NCBI GenBank assembly: GCA_903879715.1
Contig: CAIRMR010000017.1
Span: forward strand, 1 to 63,575
DNA length: 63,575 bases
Origin: an uncultured Bacteroidales bacterium
Lineage (GTDB): Bacteria > Bacteroidota > Bacteroidia > Bacteroidales > UBA4417
Direction: 5' to 3'
Below are positions 44,830 to 54,296 of this stretch, piece after piece. Under the pieces are notes generated by a model that had not been told where the DNA came from, did no database searches, and saw nothing but the letters and a program-made list of their open reading frames with translations. Position 1 is the stretch's first letter. Each line of letters starts with the position of its first letter. Both the position numbers and the translations under genes were made by a program.

Positions 44830-45747
44830 CTATTTCTCTTTCCCCGAATTTTCCTTTTGCAACTCCATTGTCAATGCCGTAACCCCGCTCAGACCGCCCA
44901 ATTGCATTGACTCTAATGCTGTACTGGGAACAATAACTATGGTCGAATTCTGCTTTAAGCCTTCATAAAGCATGTTCATGGCCCTCAGGTGAAGGGCTGT
45001 AGGATTGTTGGCGTAAGTCCTGGCTGCGTCGCCAAATTTCTCTGCAACCTGCCGTTCGGAATCGCCCAGAATTACACGGGCCTGCCGCTCTCTTTCGGCC
45101 TGTGCCTGCATCGACATGGCATCTTCAAGCGCAGGCGGAATAAGAACATCTTTAACCTCCACCGAAATCACATTGATACCCCAGGGCTCGGTGCGTTCAT
45201 CAATAATCCGTTGAAGTTCGGCACTGATTTTCTCCCGGCCTTCGAGCATATCCGAAAGCATGGTCTTGCCTATAACATCTCTCAGGGCTGTTTGTGATGC
45301 CCAGCTAATGGCACTCTGATAATCGGCTACATCCAGCGCTGCTCTTTTCGGATCAAGCACTTTCCAGAACAATACAGCGTCCACATCAACCGGAACGGTA
45401 TCTTTGGTCAGGGTTTTTTCAGTCTTAAAGGTTGTGGTGATTACCCGGATATCAATCCAGTAAGGAATAGCATCAATTACAGGAATGATAAAAAATAATC
45501 CGGGTCCCCTGATGGCTCGAAAATTGCCTAAACGTAAAATCACAGCCTTTTCCCACTGATCAGCCACTTTTATTGAGGCTGAAACAATAGTAGCAATGAC
45601 AAACGTAATAATAATGGTCCACAAAGTTCCTGTAGTATCAGCCGGTCCGTTATATGAAGACCAGGCAATTCCTGCGCCTGTTGCCAGGATAAGTACGAAG
45701 ATCAGCGAAGCGAAAGCATTAAAACGTCTCATTTCAAGTCCCTCCAT
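44830..45747 (-). CDS. Slipin / SPFH (band 7) membrane protein
   Basis: 305 residues. Two N-terminal hydrophobic segments (FNAFASLIFVLILATGAG and LWTIIITFVIATIVSA) are followed by the SPFH domain with KAVILRLGNFRAIRGPGLFFIIP, key block RLGNFRAIRGPG, and PVDVDAVLFWKV, then AISWASQTALRDVIGK, LEGREKISAEL and GINVISVEVKDV. The C-terminal coiled coil contains QAQAERERQARVI. This is the stomatin-like slipin type, scaffolding membrane microdomains. A partner NfeD-type protease gene often lies next to slipins but is absent here. ATG 45732 is an alternative start. Confidence 0.9.
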   Translation of the reverse strand: MEGLEMRRFNAFASLIFVLILATGAGIAWSSYNGPADTTGTLWTIIITFVIATIVSASIKVADQWEKAVILRLGNFRAIRGPGLFFIIPVIDAIPYWIDIRVITTTFKTEKTLTKDTVPVDVDAVLFWKVLDPKRAALDVADYQSAISWASQTALRDVIGKTMLSDMLEGREKISAELQRIIDERTEPWGINVISVEVKDVLIPPALEDAMSMQAQAERERQARVILGDSERQVAEKFGDAARTYANNPTALHLRAMNMLYEGLKQNSTIVIVPSTALESMQLGGLSGVTALTMELQKENSGKEK

Positions 45748-45847
45748 GTTAGGTTCAAAACATAAATTGCTTATGGATTATCCATAGTATAAAGTTAGCA
45801 ATTTCTGGAGGAAAATGTTCTGCTTCAGGGGGATAAATATTTATAAA

Positions 45848-47134
45848 TTAGAAATAAATGCTGATGGCACCAGTTAAAATGGAAACCAGAAGCATCACTA
45901 ATGTTGTAGCAACAGCCCATTTTAACGTGAAACGCTGATGAGCTTCAAAACTAACACCTGCCAGACCAATCAGTAAGTAAGTGGATGCAACCAGGGGGCT
46001 AAGCATGTGAACCGATTGCCCTAACAGAGATGCCCGTCCGATTTCAACTGCTGTAACTCCAAAATGCGAAGCAGTTGCAGCAGTTAAAGGAACAATCCCA
46101 TAAAAATAAGCATCGTTGCTGACGAAATATGTGAATGGCATTGAAGTGAGGCCCGTTATAATTCCCATGTTAGGTCCCAATGAATCAGGGATAATGTGAA
46201 TAAAACTTTGTGCCATGGCATCCAGCATTTTGGTGCCTGACAAAATGCCTGTAAATATGCCCGCAGCAAACACCATCGAACCAACTGATAAGGCACTTCC
46301 GGCATGTGCTGCCAATTTTTTTCGTTGATCGTCAAGACTTGGGAAGTTGATAATTAAAGCAATGGCAAGGCCAATCATAAATGTAATTGCAATCGGCAAT
46401 AATCCCAAAACCAAAGCAACAATCAGAACAATTGTCAGCAACAGGTTGGTGAAATAGATTTTTTTATTCGTGATTTCTTTACTTTCGGGTATCTCTATAT
46501 GTACTATTCCTAACCGTTTACGTTCTTTTAAACCAAAATAATAAGCCACAAATAAAACCCAGACTATTGATGCCAGCATGCTGGGAATAATTGGATTAAA
46601 CAGTTCGGTGGGATTAAGGTTTAATGCACTCAAACAACGTGCGTTCGCCCCGGTCCAGGGCAGTTTGATCATAATACCAACACACAGGGTGAGAATGGCT
46701 GTCAGGATCAGAGGATTTATTTCGAGGCGTTTATATATCGGAAGCATAGCTCCTACAATGATCAGGTAAGTTGCTGCCCCGTCGCCATCTAATGCAACGA
46801 TCAGGGAAAGCACACATGTTCCCATGATAACTTTTAAAGGATCGCCTTTTGCAAACTGCAATATCTTAATTATTAAAGGTTCAAAAAGTCCGACTTCGAA
46901 CATGAGCCCAAAATACAATATCCCAAACATAAGCAAAACACCGGTAGGAGCTGTAGCCTTCAATCCATCTTCCATCATTTTGCCTAATTCGGTTCCACCA
47001 ACTCCGGCAAAGAGTCCAAACAGAATAGGAATCAGCGTTAATGCGACCAGAGGAGAAAGCTTCTTGGTCATGATTAAAGTGATGAAAGTTGTAATCATCC
47101 CCAAACCAAGTAAGGCCAGTATCGTTTCGCTCAT
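45848..47134 (-). CDS. CitMHS family metal-citrate:H+ symporter
   Basis: 428 residues with about 11-12 membrane segments. CitMHS family patterns are PTGVLLMFGILYFGLMFEVGLF (key GILYFGLM), IVALDGDGAATYLIIVGAMLP with the conserved DGDGA loop, and PYRxxL-like IKLPWTGANARCL. The latter part has FTGILSGTKML and SPLVASTYLLIGLAGV. Characterised members take up citrate complexed with Mg2+ or Ca2+. It has its own -7 box and no regulator or citrate lyase beside it. Substrate could be another carboxylate. Confidence 0.9.
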   Translation of the reverse strand: MSETILALLGLGMITTFITLIMTKKLSPLVALTLIPILFGLFAGVGGTELGKMMEDGLKATAPTGVLLMFGILYFGLMFEVGLFEPLIIKILQFAKGDPLKVIMGTCVLSLIVALDGDGAATYLIIVGAMLPIYKRLEINPLILTAILTLCVGIMIKLPWTGANARCLSALNLNPTELFNPIIPSMLASIVWVLFVAYYFGLKERKRLGIVHIEIPESKEITNKKIYFTNLLLTIVLIVALVLGLLPIAITFMIGLAIALIINFPSLDDQRKKLAAHAGSALSVGSMVFAAGIFTGILSGTKMLDAMAQSFIHIIPDSLGPNMGIITGLTSMPFTYFVSNDAYFYGIVPLTAATASHFGVTAVEIGRASLLGQSVHMLSPLVASTYLLIGLAGVSFEAHQRFTLKWAVATTLVMLLVSILTGAISIYF

Positions 47135-47197
47135 GGTATTTTATATCAAATAATATGTTATGGCTTACAAATTTGGACTGCCTATGTCAAAAAAAAG

Positions 47198-47205
47198 CAA
47201 AGTTA
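47198..47205 (-). promoter_or_regulatory. -7 box of the CitMHS gene
   Basis: The minus strand reads TAACTTTG (TAnnTTTG), 63 bases upstream of the ATG at 47134. Confidence 0.6.
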
Positions 47206-47228
47206 CCCAAGACCAAAAGGTTAAAAGA

Positions 47229-47265
47229 AAGAGGCAACCGCTTTTTAATAAACGGTTAACCTCTT
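47229..47265 (-). terminator. Terminator of the FN3-like lipoprotein gene
   Basis: AAGAGGCAACCG (47229-47240) pairs with CGGTTAACCTCTT (47253-47265), with one bulged base. On the minus strand it is followed by TCTTTTAAC. It lies 85 bases after the stop of the gene at 47350. Confidence 0.65.
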
Positions 47266-47349
47266 CTTTATCAACTATCAATCCTCAATCAAATCCTCTT
47301 TTCTTTTAACATTTAAAGATCACCAAAAAACAAGTTAAATTAAATTGGT

Positions 47350-48387
47350 TTACTGATAAGTATATTCCCAAACTTCGGTTGAATTGTCTGTGAGCGTCTT
47401 TGTTGCTTTTGATACTCTTTCTTTGGAATCAAAAGTATAAGTTAATCTTGATTTTGACTTAACAATTGGTGTTGACCTAGGGTCCCAGTATTCGAAATAA
47501 TCAACCAGTTTGGAACTTGGTTTTCCATAAAAATTACCGATTGGTTTCCAGTCAGAGTCAGTGGCATTAGCCTGGTGGATTCCATCTGAATTATCCCCGC
47601 TTGTGTACGTAAACTCTTTTATTTTTTTAGCAGTAACGCCGTCATCATCAAATGTCGTAATCTTGGTAATATTGCCATTAGTGATAGTCATCTGGTATTT
47701 TAAGTGACTTGCGGCATCCCAATATTCGTAGTACTTCACAAGGAAACCATTTGCATCGTATTCGTATGTATTACCGTCAGCATCTTCAGTAATGTAGCCT
47801 GACGAATTCAGATCATACGTTCCGTAAACAGTACTGGCATCCCTTTTCAGTGTCAATTTACCGGCAACTGAATAATCGTAAGTAATCGTTTTATCCAAAG
47901 CGCCTTCCCAGTAGTTTAGGAACTGTGATACTTTTTTGGTAGAAGCATCATATGAAAATTCCCATTTTTCAGTACCACCAGCCCATTCAGCAAAGAAAGA
48001 AATTGATTTGATAAGTGATGAGGTTGTAAATGTAACATCTTCGCCGTAGGAAGTTCCTTCACCATTAGTAGCATATGCTCTAACGTGATAAAGAGTGGCA
48101 GGAGTTAACCCAGTAATAGTGCTTGTAAATGTACCAGCTCCGGTACCATCAGTTGTTTTTGAATCAGCAATGGTAGGACTTGCAGCTGTGCCCCAGCAAA
48201 CACCACGGGCAATAACAGCAGATGTCCCTTCAGAAGTAACATTTCCACCTGAAATTGCAGAGGCTACTGTAAGTGATGAAATAGCTGTTGTTGTAACAGC
48301 AGGAGGATCGGATTTGTCCTTCTTGCACGAAGAGAAAGGAAAGGCCATGATAACAGCCAGAACAATAAAATAAATCTGTTTTTTCAT
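47350..48387 (-). CDS. Lipoprotein with FN3-like domain and YD-type beta repeats
   Basis: 345 residues. Lipobox VIMAFPFSSCKKD is at the N-terminus. Residues about 30-125 are an FN3-like module common in Bacteroidota lipoproteins: VTTTAISSLTVASAISGGNV, ARGVCWGTAASPTIAD and GLTPATLYHVRAYATNG. The rest is a string of beta hairpins (DYSVAGKLTLKRD, NTYEYDANGFLVKYYEYWD, NGNITKITTFDDDG, YTFDSKERVSKATK) of the DUF4595 / RHS-like YD type. The probable role is surface binding or adhesion, with no known ligand. It has a terminator and separates the slipin/citrate region from the ribose-type operon, whose last gene starts 50 bases upstream on the same strand, so it might be read through. Confidence 0.8.
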   Translation of the reverse strand: MKKQIYFIVLAVIMAFPFSSCKKDKSDPPAVTTTAISSLTVASAISGGNVTSEGTSAVIARGVCWGTAASPTIADSKTTDGTGAGTFTSTITGLTPATLYHVRAYATNGEGTSYGEDVTFTTSSLIKSISFFAEWAGGTEKWEFSYDASTKKVSQFLNYWEGALDKTITYDYSVAGKLTLKRDASTVYGTYDLNSSGYITEDADGNTYEYDANGFLVKYYEYWDAASHLKYQMTITNGNITKITTFDDDGVTAKKIKEFTYTSGDNSDGIHQANATDSDWKPIGNFYGKPSSKLVDYFEYWDPRSTPIVKSKSRLTYTFDSKERVSKATKTLTDNSTEVWEYTYQ

Positions 48388-48437
48388 TTTGTTTTGATTT
48401 AGGGTTAATAATTATATTTAGGTTGAGGTTAAGAAAT

Positions 48438-49454
48438 CTAATTGTTACCGGCCATAATGATCATAGCCAATCCTGCAGTAAAAAGTAAAAACATAAATGC
48501 GAGTAATGTATTAACGGATTTGTTGGCACCTTTAAATTCCTTCCAGATAAATACACCCCAGAAAGCACCGATCATGGTAGCCCCTTGTCCAAGTCCGAAT
48601 GAAATAGCATATCCGGCTTTATTAGCTGCCAAAAGACTTAATGAAGTTCCTAAAGCCCAGACCATTCCACCAATAATTCCTGAAAGGTGGCTGCGGAAAT
48701 TACCTTCGAAATATTGCTTGAAATTAACCGGTGTTCCTTCAATTGGTTTCTTCATCAGGTAGGTATTGAAAAGGAAATTGCTGATTACAATCCCGATCAC
48801 GAAAAAGAAAAATGCAGCATATGGAGTAAGCTTACCGGCTTCGGATAACCCGGCTGCTGTAGCCTCAGGGTCAGTAGCAATAGCTTTGGCCACGAAACGG
48901 AAGAACCATGCCATCAAAAATCCGGCAGAAACTGAAAGAAGAATTCCTTTTGTGGATGTTTTCTTTTCGCTGATGGCGTGTTTTTTATAAGCCAGCGCAT
49001 CAAGAATAATAGCCACAACAACAATACCCACACCAATAAATAAAAGCATAGGATCGCCCTTTGGGGTGGCCATATAATTGATTAGTACTCCTAAAACCAT
49101 GCAAATCCCAACTCCAACCGGAAACGCAATAGCCATTCCGGCCACAGAAATAGCAGCTACCAACAGAATATTGGAAAGGTTAAAGATGATACCGCCTAAA
49201 ATGGGATTGAGAATACTGGAAGTACTTGCCTGTTTTATGCTTTCAACAAATCCCATCCCAACGCTTCCCGTGCTACCGAGAGTGAAACCAAATAGCAGGG
49301 AAAACAAGAGTATCCCAATAACATAATCCCAATAAAAGAGTTCGAAACGCCAGCTCTTAGCGGCCATTTTCTGTGTGTTGGCCCACGATCCCCAGCAAAG
49401 CATGGTAATAAAAGTGAGAACAACTGCCAGTGTGTAACTACTTACGATAAACAT
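48438..49454 (-). CDS. GRP/RhaT-type sugar or nucleoside permease
   Basis: 338 residues with about ten membrane segments of the drug/metabolite superfamily. Features are TFITMLCWGSWANTQKMA near the N-terminus, AFPVGVGICMVLGVLINYM, and FGLGQGATMIGAFWGVFIWKEFKG near the end, which is the GRP (glucose/ribose porter) and rhamnose-proton symporter pattern. In this operon it is the only inner-membrane transporter, so it should import the sugar (probably ribose) or nucleoside released by the upstream envelope enzymes. It is the last gene of the operon and starts 32 bases after the esterase gene. Confidence 0.85.
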   Translation of the reverse strand: MFIVSSYTLAVVLTFITMLCWGSWANTQKMAAKSWRFELFYWDYVIGILLFSLLFGFTLGSTGSVGMGFVESIKQASTSSILNPILGGIIFNLSNILLVAAISVAGMAIAFPVGVGICMVLGVLINYMATPKGDPMLLFIGVGIVVVAIILDALAYKKHAISEKKTSTKGILLSVSAGFLMAWFFRFVAKAIATDPEATAAGLSEAGKLTPYAAFFFFVIGIVISNFLFNTYLMKKPIEGTPVNFKQYFEGNFRSHLSGIIGGMVWALGTSLSLLAANKAGYAISFGLGQGATMIGAFWGVFIWKEFKGANKSVNTLLAFMFLLFTAGLAMIIMAGNN

Positions 49455-49486
49455 GGTTTTTAGTTTTAGTTAGTATTTAGTTATTG

Positions 49487-51049
49487 TTATTTGTGAAATC
49501 TTTTTGCTGTATAATTGATTATTTCCGGCAACCCAGCCATGAACCATTCAAATCCGCCATTGCCTTCCCTTACCCGGTATTCATGCGGCAGATCCTTGTC
49601 GCGTAAAAGCATATGCGCATTCCCGTTGCCTTTATAGAAATTGCCTTTATCAGGTGTATCTATAAAAAATGATGTCCGTTCAGGCGCTTTGGGTTTTGTT
49701 TCGGAAAACAAATCTTTCATCAAGTCATCAGGAAGAGATGCATCGCTGAGAATGCAGGCTGTAAATTGCTCCTGGCTTAATGCTATTGTGCATGCTTCGG
49801 TTGCTGCGGTCTGGAACCCAGCAATGGCGCGGAAATGGTAGCCTTTGCGGATTCTTAATTTTGCTTCAAGTTCAGGCAATGCAGTTTCTATATGAGTTAA
49901 AATATCACCAGGGAGAAAGACCAGAAGCATAGCGCACACTTTATTTTTCTTTATTTTATTGTCGACAGCTGCGGCGATTACTTTTTGCTGTGAGGCTGTA
50001 AAAGTGCCTGCAATATAAATGACCGGGTATAACCTATCTGTATGATCGTATTCGGCAGGAACATAAGCAAACGCCGTTTCATTCAGAACAGTTAACTTTT
50101 TAATTTGCTTTTCAGGCAATTCATTGTCGGAAGATTTAGCCGGGATATCACCCCGAAAGGATTTACCTTCAAATGCATCACTTATAAACCTGAGTGCGTT
50201 AGGCAATGATGAGCACCAGTACTGGAAACTGTGACCGCCATCCCGGACACGAAATTCATGTGGAATATTCAAACTGCGCATCAGAATATGCAATTCTTCG
50301 TTACTTCGGCAAAGCGTTTGTTCTTTGTCACCATTATCGATATAGATGTTCAGCTTTTTAATCTCGGATGCCGGCATCTGAGATAAGATGTAAAAAGGAC
50401 TATTCTGTTTGTAATACTCTGAAATTCTTTCCTTGCCTTTAAAGCCCGGCTCACCGAACAATCTACCCCACTGATCATCCCATCCAGAGGCATCTTCAGT
50501 CATATATTGCTCGTCGGTGCGGACCGAAATACTCAAAGGAACTGCCGATCCAAAAACATCCGGATGTTTCAGGTGAAGATTAAGAGCTCCAAATCCACCC
50601 ATGGAATAACCCATCAATGCTCGATTCTGCCTGTCGGCTTTGGTTCGGAAAAGGCTATCGATGTATGGAACCAGTTCTTTCACAAACATATCCTGGTAAA
50701 GAAATGATCCTTTATAGTCATTCACATAATAGGTACGGAAAGCTTCAGGCATCACAAAAACCATAGGCACTGTTTTATCAGTTTCAACTGATTTATCAGC
50801 ATACTGGCTGATCTGACCATATTCGAGCCACGAGGTTTCTTCATCACCAAGACCATGCAAAAGATAAACTACCGGGTACGACTTTTTGGAATCATAGTAC
50901 TCCTGAGGCAGGCAGACAGAAAAATGAACGTCCTGTTTCAGAATCAGGCTGTGCATAACCATGCTTTCCATAATCCGCAATCCTTGTGCAGCGAATGAAT
51001 TGCAGACCAGGAATACGCTAACGAAAAATATCAAAGCAGTTCTTTTCAT
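49487..51049 (-). CDS. Exported bimodular esterase, second module degenerate (copy A)
   Basis: 520 residues with a Sec signal (LIFFVSVFLVCNSFAAQ). The first half is an esterase D / feruloyl-acetylxylan esterase-type alpha/beta hydrolase: YPVVYLLHGLGDEETSW, Ser149 in GYSMGGFGAL, and the catalytic His in RVRDGGHSFQYW. The second half (from about residue 315) repeats the fold: YPVIYIAGTF, IAGFQTAATEA where the Ser elbow should be, and HEYRVREGNGGFEWF where the His should be. Both catalytic residues are lost. It starts 2 bases after the stop of the paralogous next gene. Substrate is probably an ester on the locus target. Confidence 0.85.
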   Translation of the reverse strand: MKRTALIFFVSVFLVCNSFAAQGLRIMESMVMHSLILKQDVHFSVCLPQEYYDSKKSYPVVYLLHGLGDEETSWLEYGQISQYADKSVETDKTVPMVFVMPEAFRTYYVNDYKGSFLYQDMFVKELVPYIDSLFRTKADRQNRALMGYSMGGFGALNLHLKHPDVFGSAVPLSISVRTDEQYMTEDASGWDDQWGRLFGEPGFKGKERISEYYKQNSPFYILSQMPASEIKKLNIYIDNGDKEQTLCRSNEELHILMRSLNIPHEFRVRDGGHSFQYWCSSLPNALRFISDAFEGKSFRGDIPAKSSDNELPEKQIKKLTVLNETAFAYVPAEYDHTDRLYPVIYIAGTFTASQQKVIAAAVDNKIKKNKVCAMLLVFLPGDILTHIETALPELEAKLRIRKGYHFRAIAGFQTAATEACTIALSQEQFTACILSDASLPDDLMKDLFSETKPKAPERTSFFIDTPDKGNFYKGNGNAHMLLRDKDLPHEYRVREGNGGFEWFMAGLPEIINYTAKRFHK

Positions 51050-51051
51050 TT

Positions 51052-52677
51052 TTAATTTCTAAGATGTGTTTTCATAAAGCCGGCGGATTCGTCAATGCCA
51101 TTCAGGAATGATTCATGTGAAGATGTTCCCTGGCGTACTCTGTATTCGTGTGTTAACTTATTGTGCCGCAGACTCAGGTAAAGCGAGTTGTATCCTGTAT
51201 AGTTAATTCCTTCGTCGCTTATATCCAGGTAATAACTGATGGCAGGATTAGTTGATGTAGCATCATTTGGCAAATTGGCATCGAAAAGCAGGCAGGCATT
51301 GATCAGATCAGTGCAATCAGGCATCAGTTCATAAGCTATCAGCCCGGCTTGCTTATTTCCAAGCAGTACTGTATGCTTGCTATCAGCCATAGTGCGGTAT
51401 TTTGTCCTCACCTGGCTGATTATCCGTTTAAGAACTTCTGCCGTAATAGATTCTGTTTGCAAAGGAATTTCGACAACCAGAGAATTTGGTATTTTATTGC
51501 TGATCATATCGGAGTTGAACATGGAAATCATGTTTTGTGATTCTTTATCCTGTGCTACTGCATTCCTGTCGTGCAGTGCAAGTATTACCGCATAGTGATT
51601 TGTATCAGATAAATATGCTGGCGGAACAGTTACACTAAAGTCAATCTCAGACCCATCAAGTTGTTCAGCAAAAATCCGTTCGGCCGGAATTGCCGCTCCA
51701 ACACTAACCGGTGTAGGATCATTTGGATATGTTATATTCTGAACAGCAGAGCTGATATATTTCAATGCTTCGGGCAATGATTTATGCCAATAATCCCAGG
51801 AATGGGCACCGTTTCTGACACGATATTCGTGTTTAATACCCAGACTGCGGAGCAGGTCGTGAAGCGCATCGTTAGTTTCGGAAAGACTTTCTTCATCATC
51901 ACCACAATCGAAAAAGTAATTCTGACCCTTTAAGGATTCGTCCCCTGGATTTTTAAAGAAATAAAACGGGCTATTCGCTTTAAAGTAGTTTGTTAAGCGT
52001 GCAGTTCCTGATGAACCAGAACCTCCAAAGATTGAACCCCACTGGGAATTCCAACCGTCCTGCGATTCGCTCATATATTGCTTGTCCGTGCGGAACGACA
52101 TACTCAAAACTACACCGGTATTAAATACATCCGGATTTTTAGCCGGTAAAATCAAAGCTCCGTAGCCACCCATCGAAAATCCCATTACTGCTCTTTGCTG
52201 AGGATCTTTTATGGTTCGGAACAGAGAATCAATAGTTGGAACCAACTCTTTGATGAACATATCCATGTAAGGAAATTTGCCATTGTATTTGTTTACCCAA
52301 TATGTATTGAAGCCCTGAGGCATGACGTATATCATTGGTATTGAAGCATTCGCATCAGAATAATAAGTGATAAGTCCGTATTTGTACCATGCTGTTTCGT
52401 CGTCACCAAAACCATGAAGAAGATAGACAACCGGGTAATTTGTATGCAAACTGTCGTACTCCTTTGGCAGTAAAACAGCGTAAGATATATCACGGTTCAG
52501 AATGTGGCTTTTCAAAGTCTGCTTCTCCAACAGCCTAACAAACTTTACGGTATCAACTGGAGGAACGGGAGGAAGAGGTTCAGGATCACGTTCACAGGCG
52601 GACAATCCCACTAAAAGCGTGAGAAACCCAAGTAACAAAAACGTGAAGTGTATTAAGCCTTTTCCTTTACTTTTCAT
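51052..52677 (-). CDS. Exported bimodular esterase lipoprotein, second module degenerate (copy B)
   Basis: 541 residues with a lipobox (FLTLLVGLSACERD). The first module has YPVVYLLHGFGDDETAW, nucleophile Ser in GFSMGGYGAL and His in RVRNGAHSWDYW. The second module repeats the fold from about residue 340, with VLLGNKQAGLIAYEL in place of the Ser elbow and HEYRVRQGTSSHESF in place of the His, so it is not expected to be catalytic. It overlaps the ADP-ribosylglycohydrolase gene by four bases (ATGA), implying translational coupling, and is paralogous to copy A. Lipid anchoring probably keeps it on the outer membrane. Confidence 0.85.
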   Translation of the reverse strand: MKSKGKGLIHFTFLLLGFLTLLVGLSACERDPEPLPPVPPVDTVKFVRLLEKQTLKSHILNRDISYAVLLPKEYDSLHTNYPVVYLLHGFGDDETAWYKYGLITYYSDANASIPMIYVMPQGFNTYWVNKYNGKFPYMDMFIKELVPTIDSLFRTIKDPQQRAVMGFSMGGYGALILPAKNPDVFNTGVVLSMSFRTDKQYMSESQDGWNSQWGSIFGGSGSSGTARLTNYFKANSPFYFFKNPGDESLKGQNYFFDCGDDEESLSETNDALHDLLRSLGIKHEYRVRNGAHSWDYWHKSLPEALKYISSAVQNITYPNDPTPVSVGAAIPAERIFAEQLDGSEIDFSVTVPPAYLSDTNHYAVILALHDRNAVAQDKESQNMISMFNSDMISNKIPNSLVVEIPLQTESITAEVLKRIISQVRTKYRTMADSKHTVLLGNKQAGLIAYELMPDCTDLINACLLFDANLPNDATSTNPAISYYLDISDEGINYTGYNSLYLSLRHNKLTHEYRVRQGTSSHESFLNGIDESAGFMKTHLRN

Positions 52678-54257
52678 TTTGCAGCTCCTGCCTGATTAGG
52701 ATCAAATTTCTTATTCGGTGAGTCACTATAAACAACATAGGATTTCATTGTAATCCTGAAATCAGGATTCTGATTCACCCATTTTATTTCAATTGTGTGA
52801 TCGCCGTTTTTCAACATGTATTTGTGATAGATATCGTATTTGCGTATAATGTAGTCGTAAGGCATGCGAACCTGCTCCGTCTTTACGCCATCAATGTACA
52901 CATCCAGCAAGGCTACAAAATCACTTTTTGCTACTCCGCACTGGCTTTTAACATTTCCCAGAACTACAATTCCGTTCCCGGTAAAATCCAGCTTGATACT
53001 TTCCTCAAGAAAATCTTTCCGAACCAACAACTCTTTGGTTGGATACATTCCCTCAAATGATTGTTCAAATCCCAGTATTTCAGGTTTCTGAACTTTAATG
53101 GTTATGTTGTTTTCCTTAACTTCTCCACCATTCTTAGCAATCAGGGTTGTAGCATGTTTGTAGCTCAGGTCATAAATCTGGTTCAAGGTAAGATCTGAAT
53201 AAGGGAATTTGATATCCTGCACTTTTTCAATAGCCGGTTTCCAGTAAGCGGGGATTTTGTCATAACCAAGCACAACACCGAGAATTCCTGCTGCAGTTGC
53301 CGGGTTACAATCGGAATCCTGCCCGCAGCGGGTTGAAATATCCATGGTTTTATAGAAATCCTTTTCACCATAAAGCAAGCCCATAGCCACATAGGCGGCA
53401 TTTACACTTGCATCAATATTGAATGCATTAAATACACCTTCGGGGCAACCTTTTTCTGATGTATGTTTCTTTTCAAATTCAAACCAGCATTGTTTCCAAT
53501 CCGTAGGATATTGTTTGTGCCATTTGATTACATCGCTGATAGCCTGGTAAAACTTACTTTTCTCAGGTATAGGTTTTAATCCCTGCTCTACAATAAAATC
53601 AATATCATCCGAAATAAATGCCGTTGAATACATAGCAGCCATAAAAACGCCGCCATACCAGCCATCACCGTAGTTCATGATATGCCCGGTGCGATCGCAG
53701 ATTTCGGAAGCGGTATTGATCATTCCCGGCGCCATCATTCCTGCAAAGTCGGCTTCGATCTGAAAATCAATATCGTCGGCATGAGGATTATTCATCCAGT
53801 TTCCGGAAGCAGGTGGCATAATTCCGTTCAGAATATTGTAACGGGCAGCCTGGTTGGCATGCCAGAGTTTATAATCATCTTTAGCAAATGATAAAGCAAA
53901 GGAATCAGCGGGAGCATCAAGGCCAACTCTTTCGAGCACATCAACGAAAGTTAAATCCATATATACATCATCGTACAAACCCGGATCCAGTTCATATAAT
54001 TCTTTGATATAATCATCGTACCATATCATTTGCTGGTAATCCTGGATCATGGTGCCCTTAAACTTGAATTCAGTAGGCCCGCCATACGTAACACCAATAG
54101 TCTGCCCTGCCCAGCCTCCTTTTATTTTATCTTTCAGAGCATCGGCTGTTAATGTAGCTTTTTCAGGAAGCACAGACAATTTCACCTTTTCACCTCCACA
54201 TGAAATGAGAAGCAAACTTATGGAAAGCATTAAAAAAATATTTCTTGCCTTTATCAT
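52674..54257 (-). CDS. ADP-ribosylglycohydrolase family lipoprotein (copy 1)
   Basis: 527 residues, lipobox LLLISCGGE. The all-helical ADP-ribosylglycohydrolase (DraG-like) domain begins DKIKGGWAGQTIGVTYGGP. It carries a GLYDDVYMDLTFVDVLE acidic motif, then NPHADDIDFQIEADF, and the metal-binding GQDSDCNPATAAG near residue 320. The family hydrolyses N- or O-glycosidic bonds to ADP-ribose or related ribosyl groups. A C-terminal jelly-roll-like domain from about residue 390 (LDFTGNGIVVLGNV, VALLDVYIDGVKTEQV, DHTIEIKWVN) may bind substrate. Export is unusual for a family best known for intracellular de-ADP-ribosylation. Confidence 0.88.
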   Translation of the reverse strand: MIKARNIFLMLSISLLLISCGGEKVKLSVLPEKATLTADALKDKIKGGWAGQTIGVTYGGPTEFKFKGTMIQDYQQMIWYDDYIKELYELDPGLYDDVYMDLTFVDVLERVGLDAPADSFALSFAKDDYKLWHANQAARYNILNGIMPPASGNWMNNPHADDIDFQIEADFAGMMAPGMINTASEICDRTGHIMNYGDGWYGGVFMAAMYSTAFISDDIDFIVEQGLKPIPEKSKFYQAISDVIKWHKQYPTDWKQCWFEFEKKHTSEKGCPEGVFNAFNIDASVNAAYVAMGLLYGEKDFYKTMDISTRCGQDSDCNPATAAGILGVVLGYDKIPAYWKPAIEKVQDIKFPYSDLTLNQIYDLSYKHATTLIAKNGGEVKENNITIKVQKPEILGFEQSFEGMYPTKELLVRKDFLEESIKLDFTGNGIVVLGNVKSQCGVAKSDFVALLDVYIDGVKTEQVRMPYDYIIRKYDIYHKYMLKNGDHTIEIKWVNQNPDFRITMKSYVVYSDSPNKKFDPNQAGAAK

Positions 54258-54296
54258 GTGTTTTTATTGCTTTTTGTAAATGACATTTTAATGAGG

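Noticed and set aside
44702-44968. Plus-strand ORF of 88 codons
   Set aside because: Mostly antisense to the slipin gene and overlapping the palindrome cluster, with no protein-like features.
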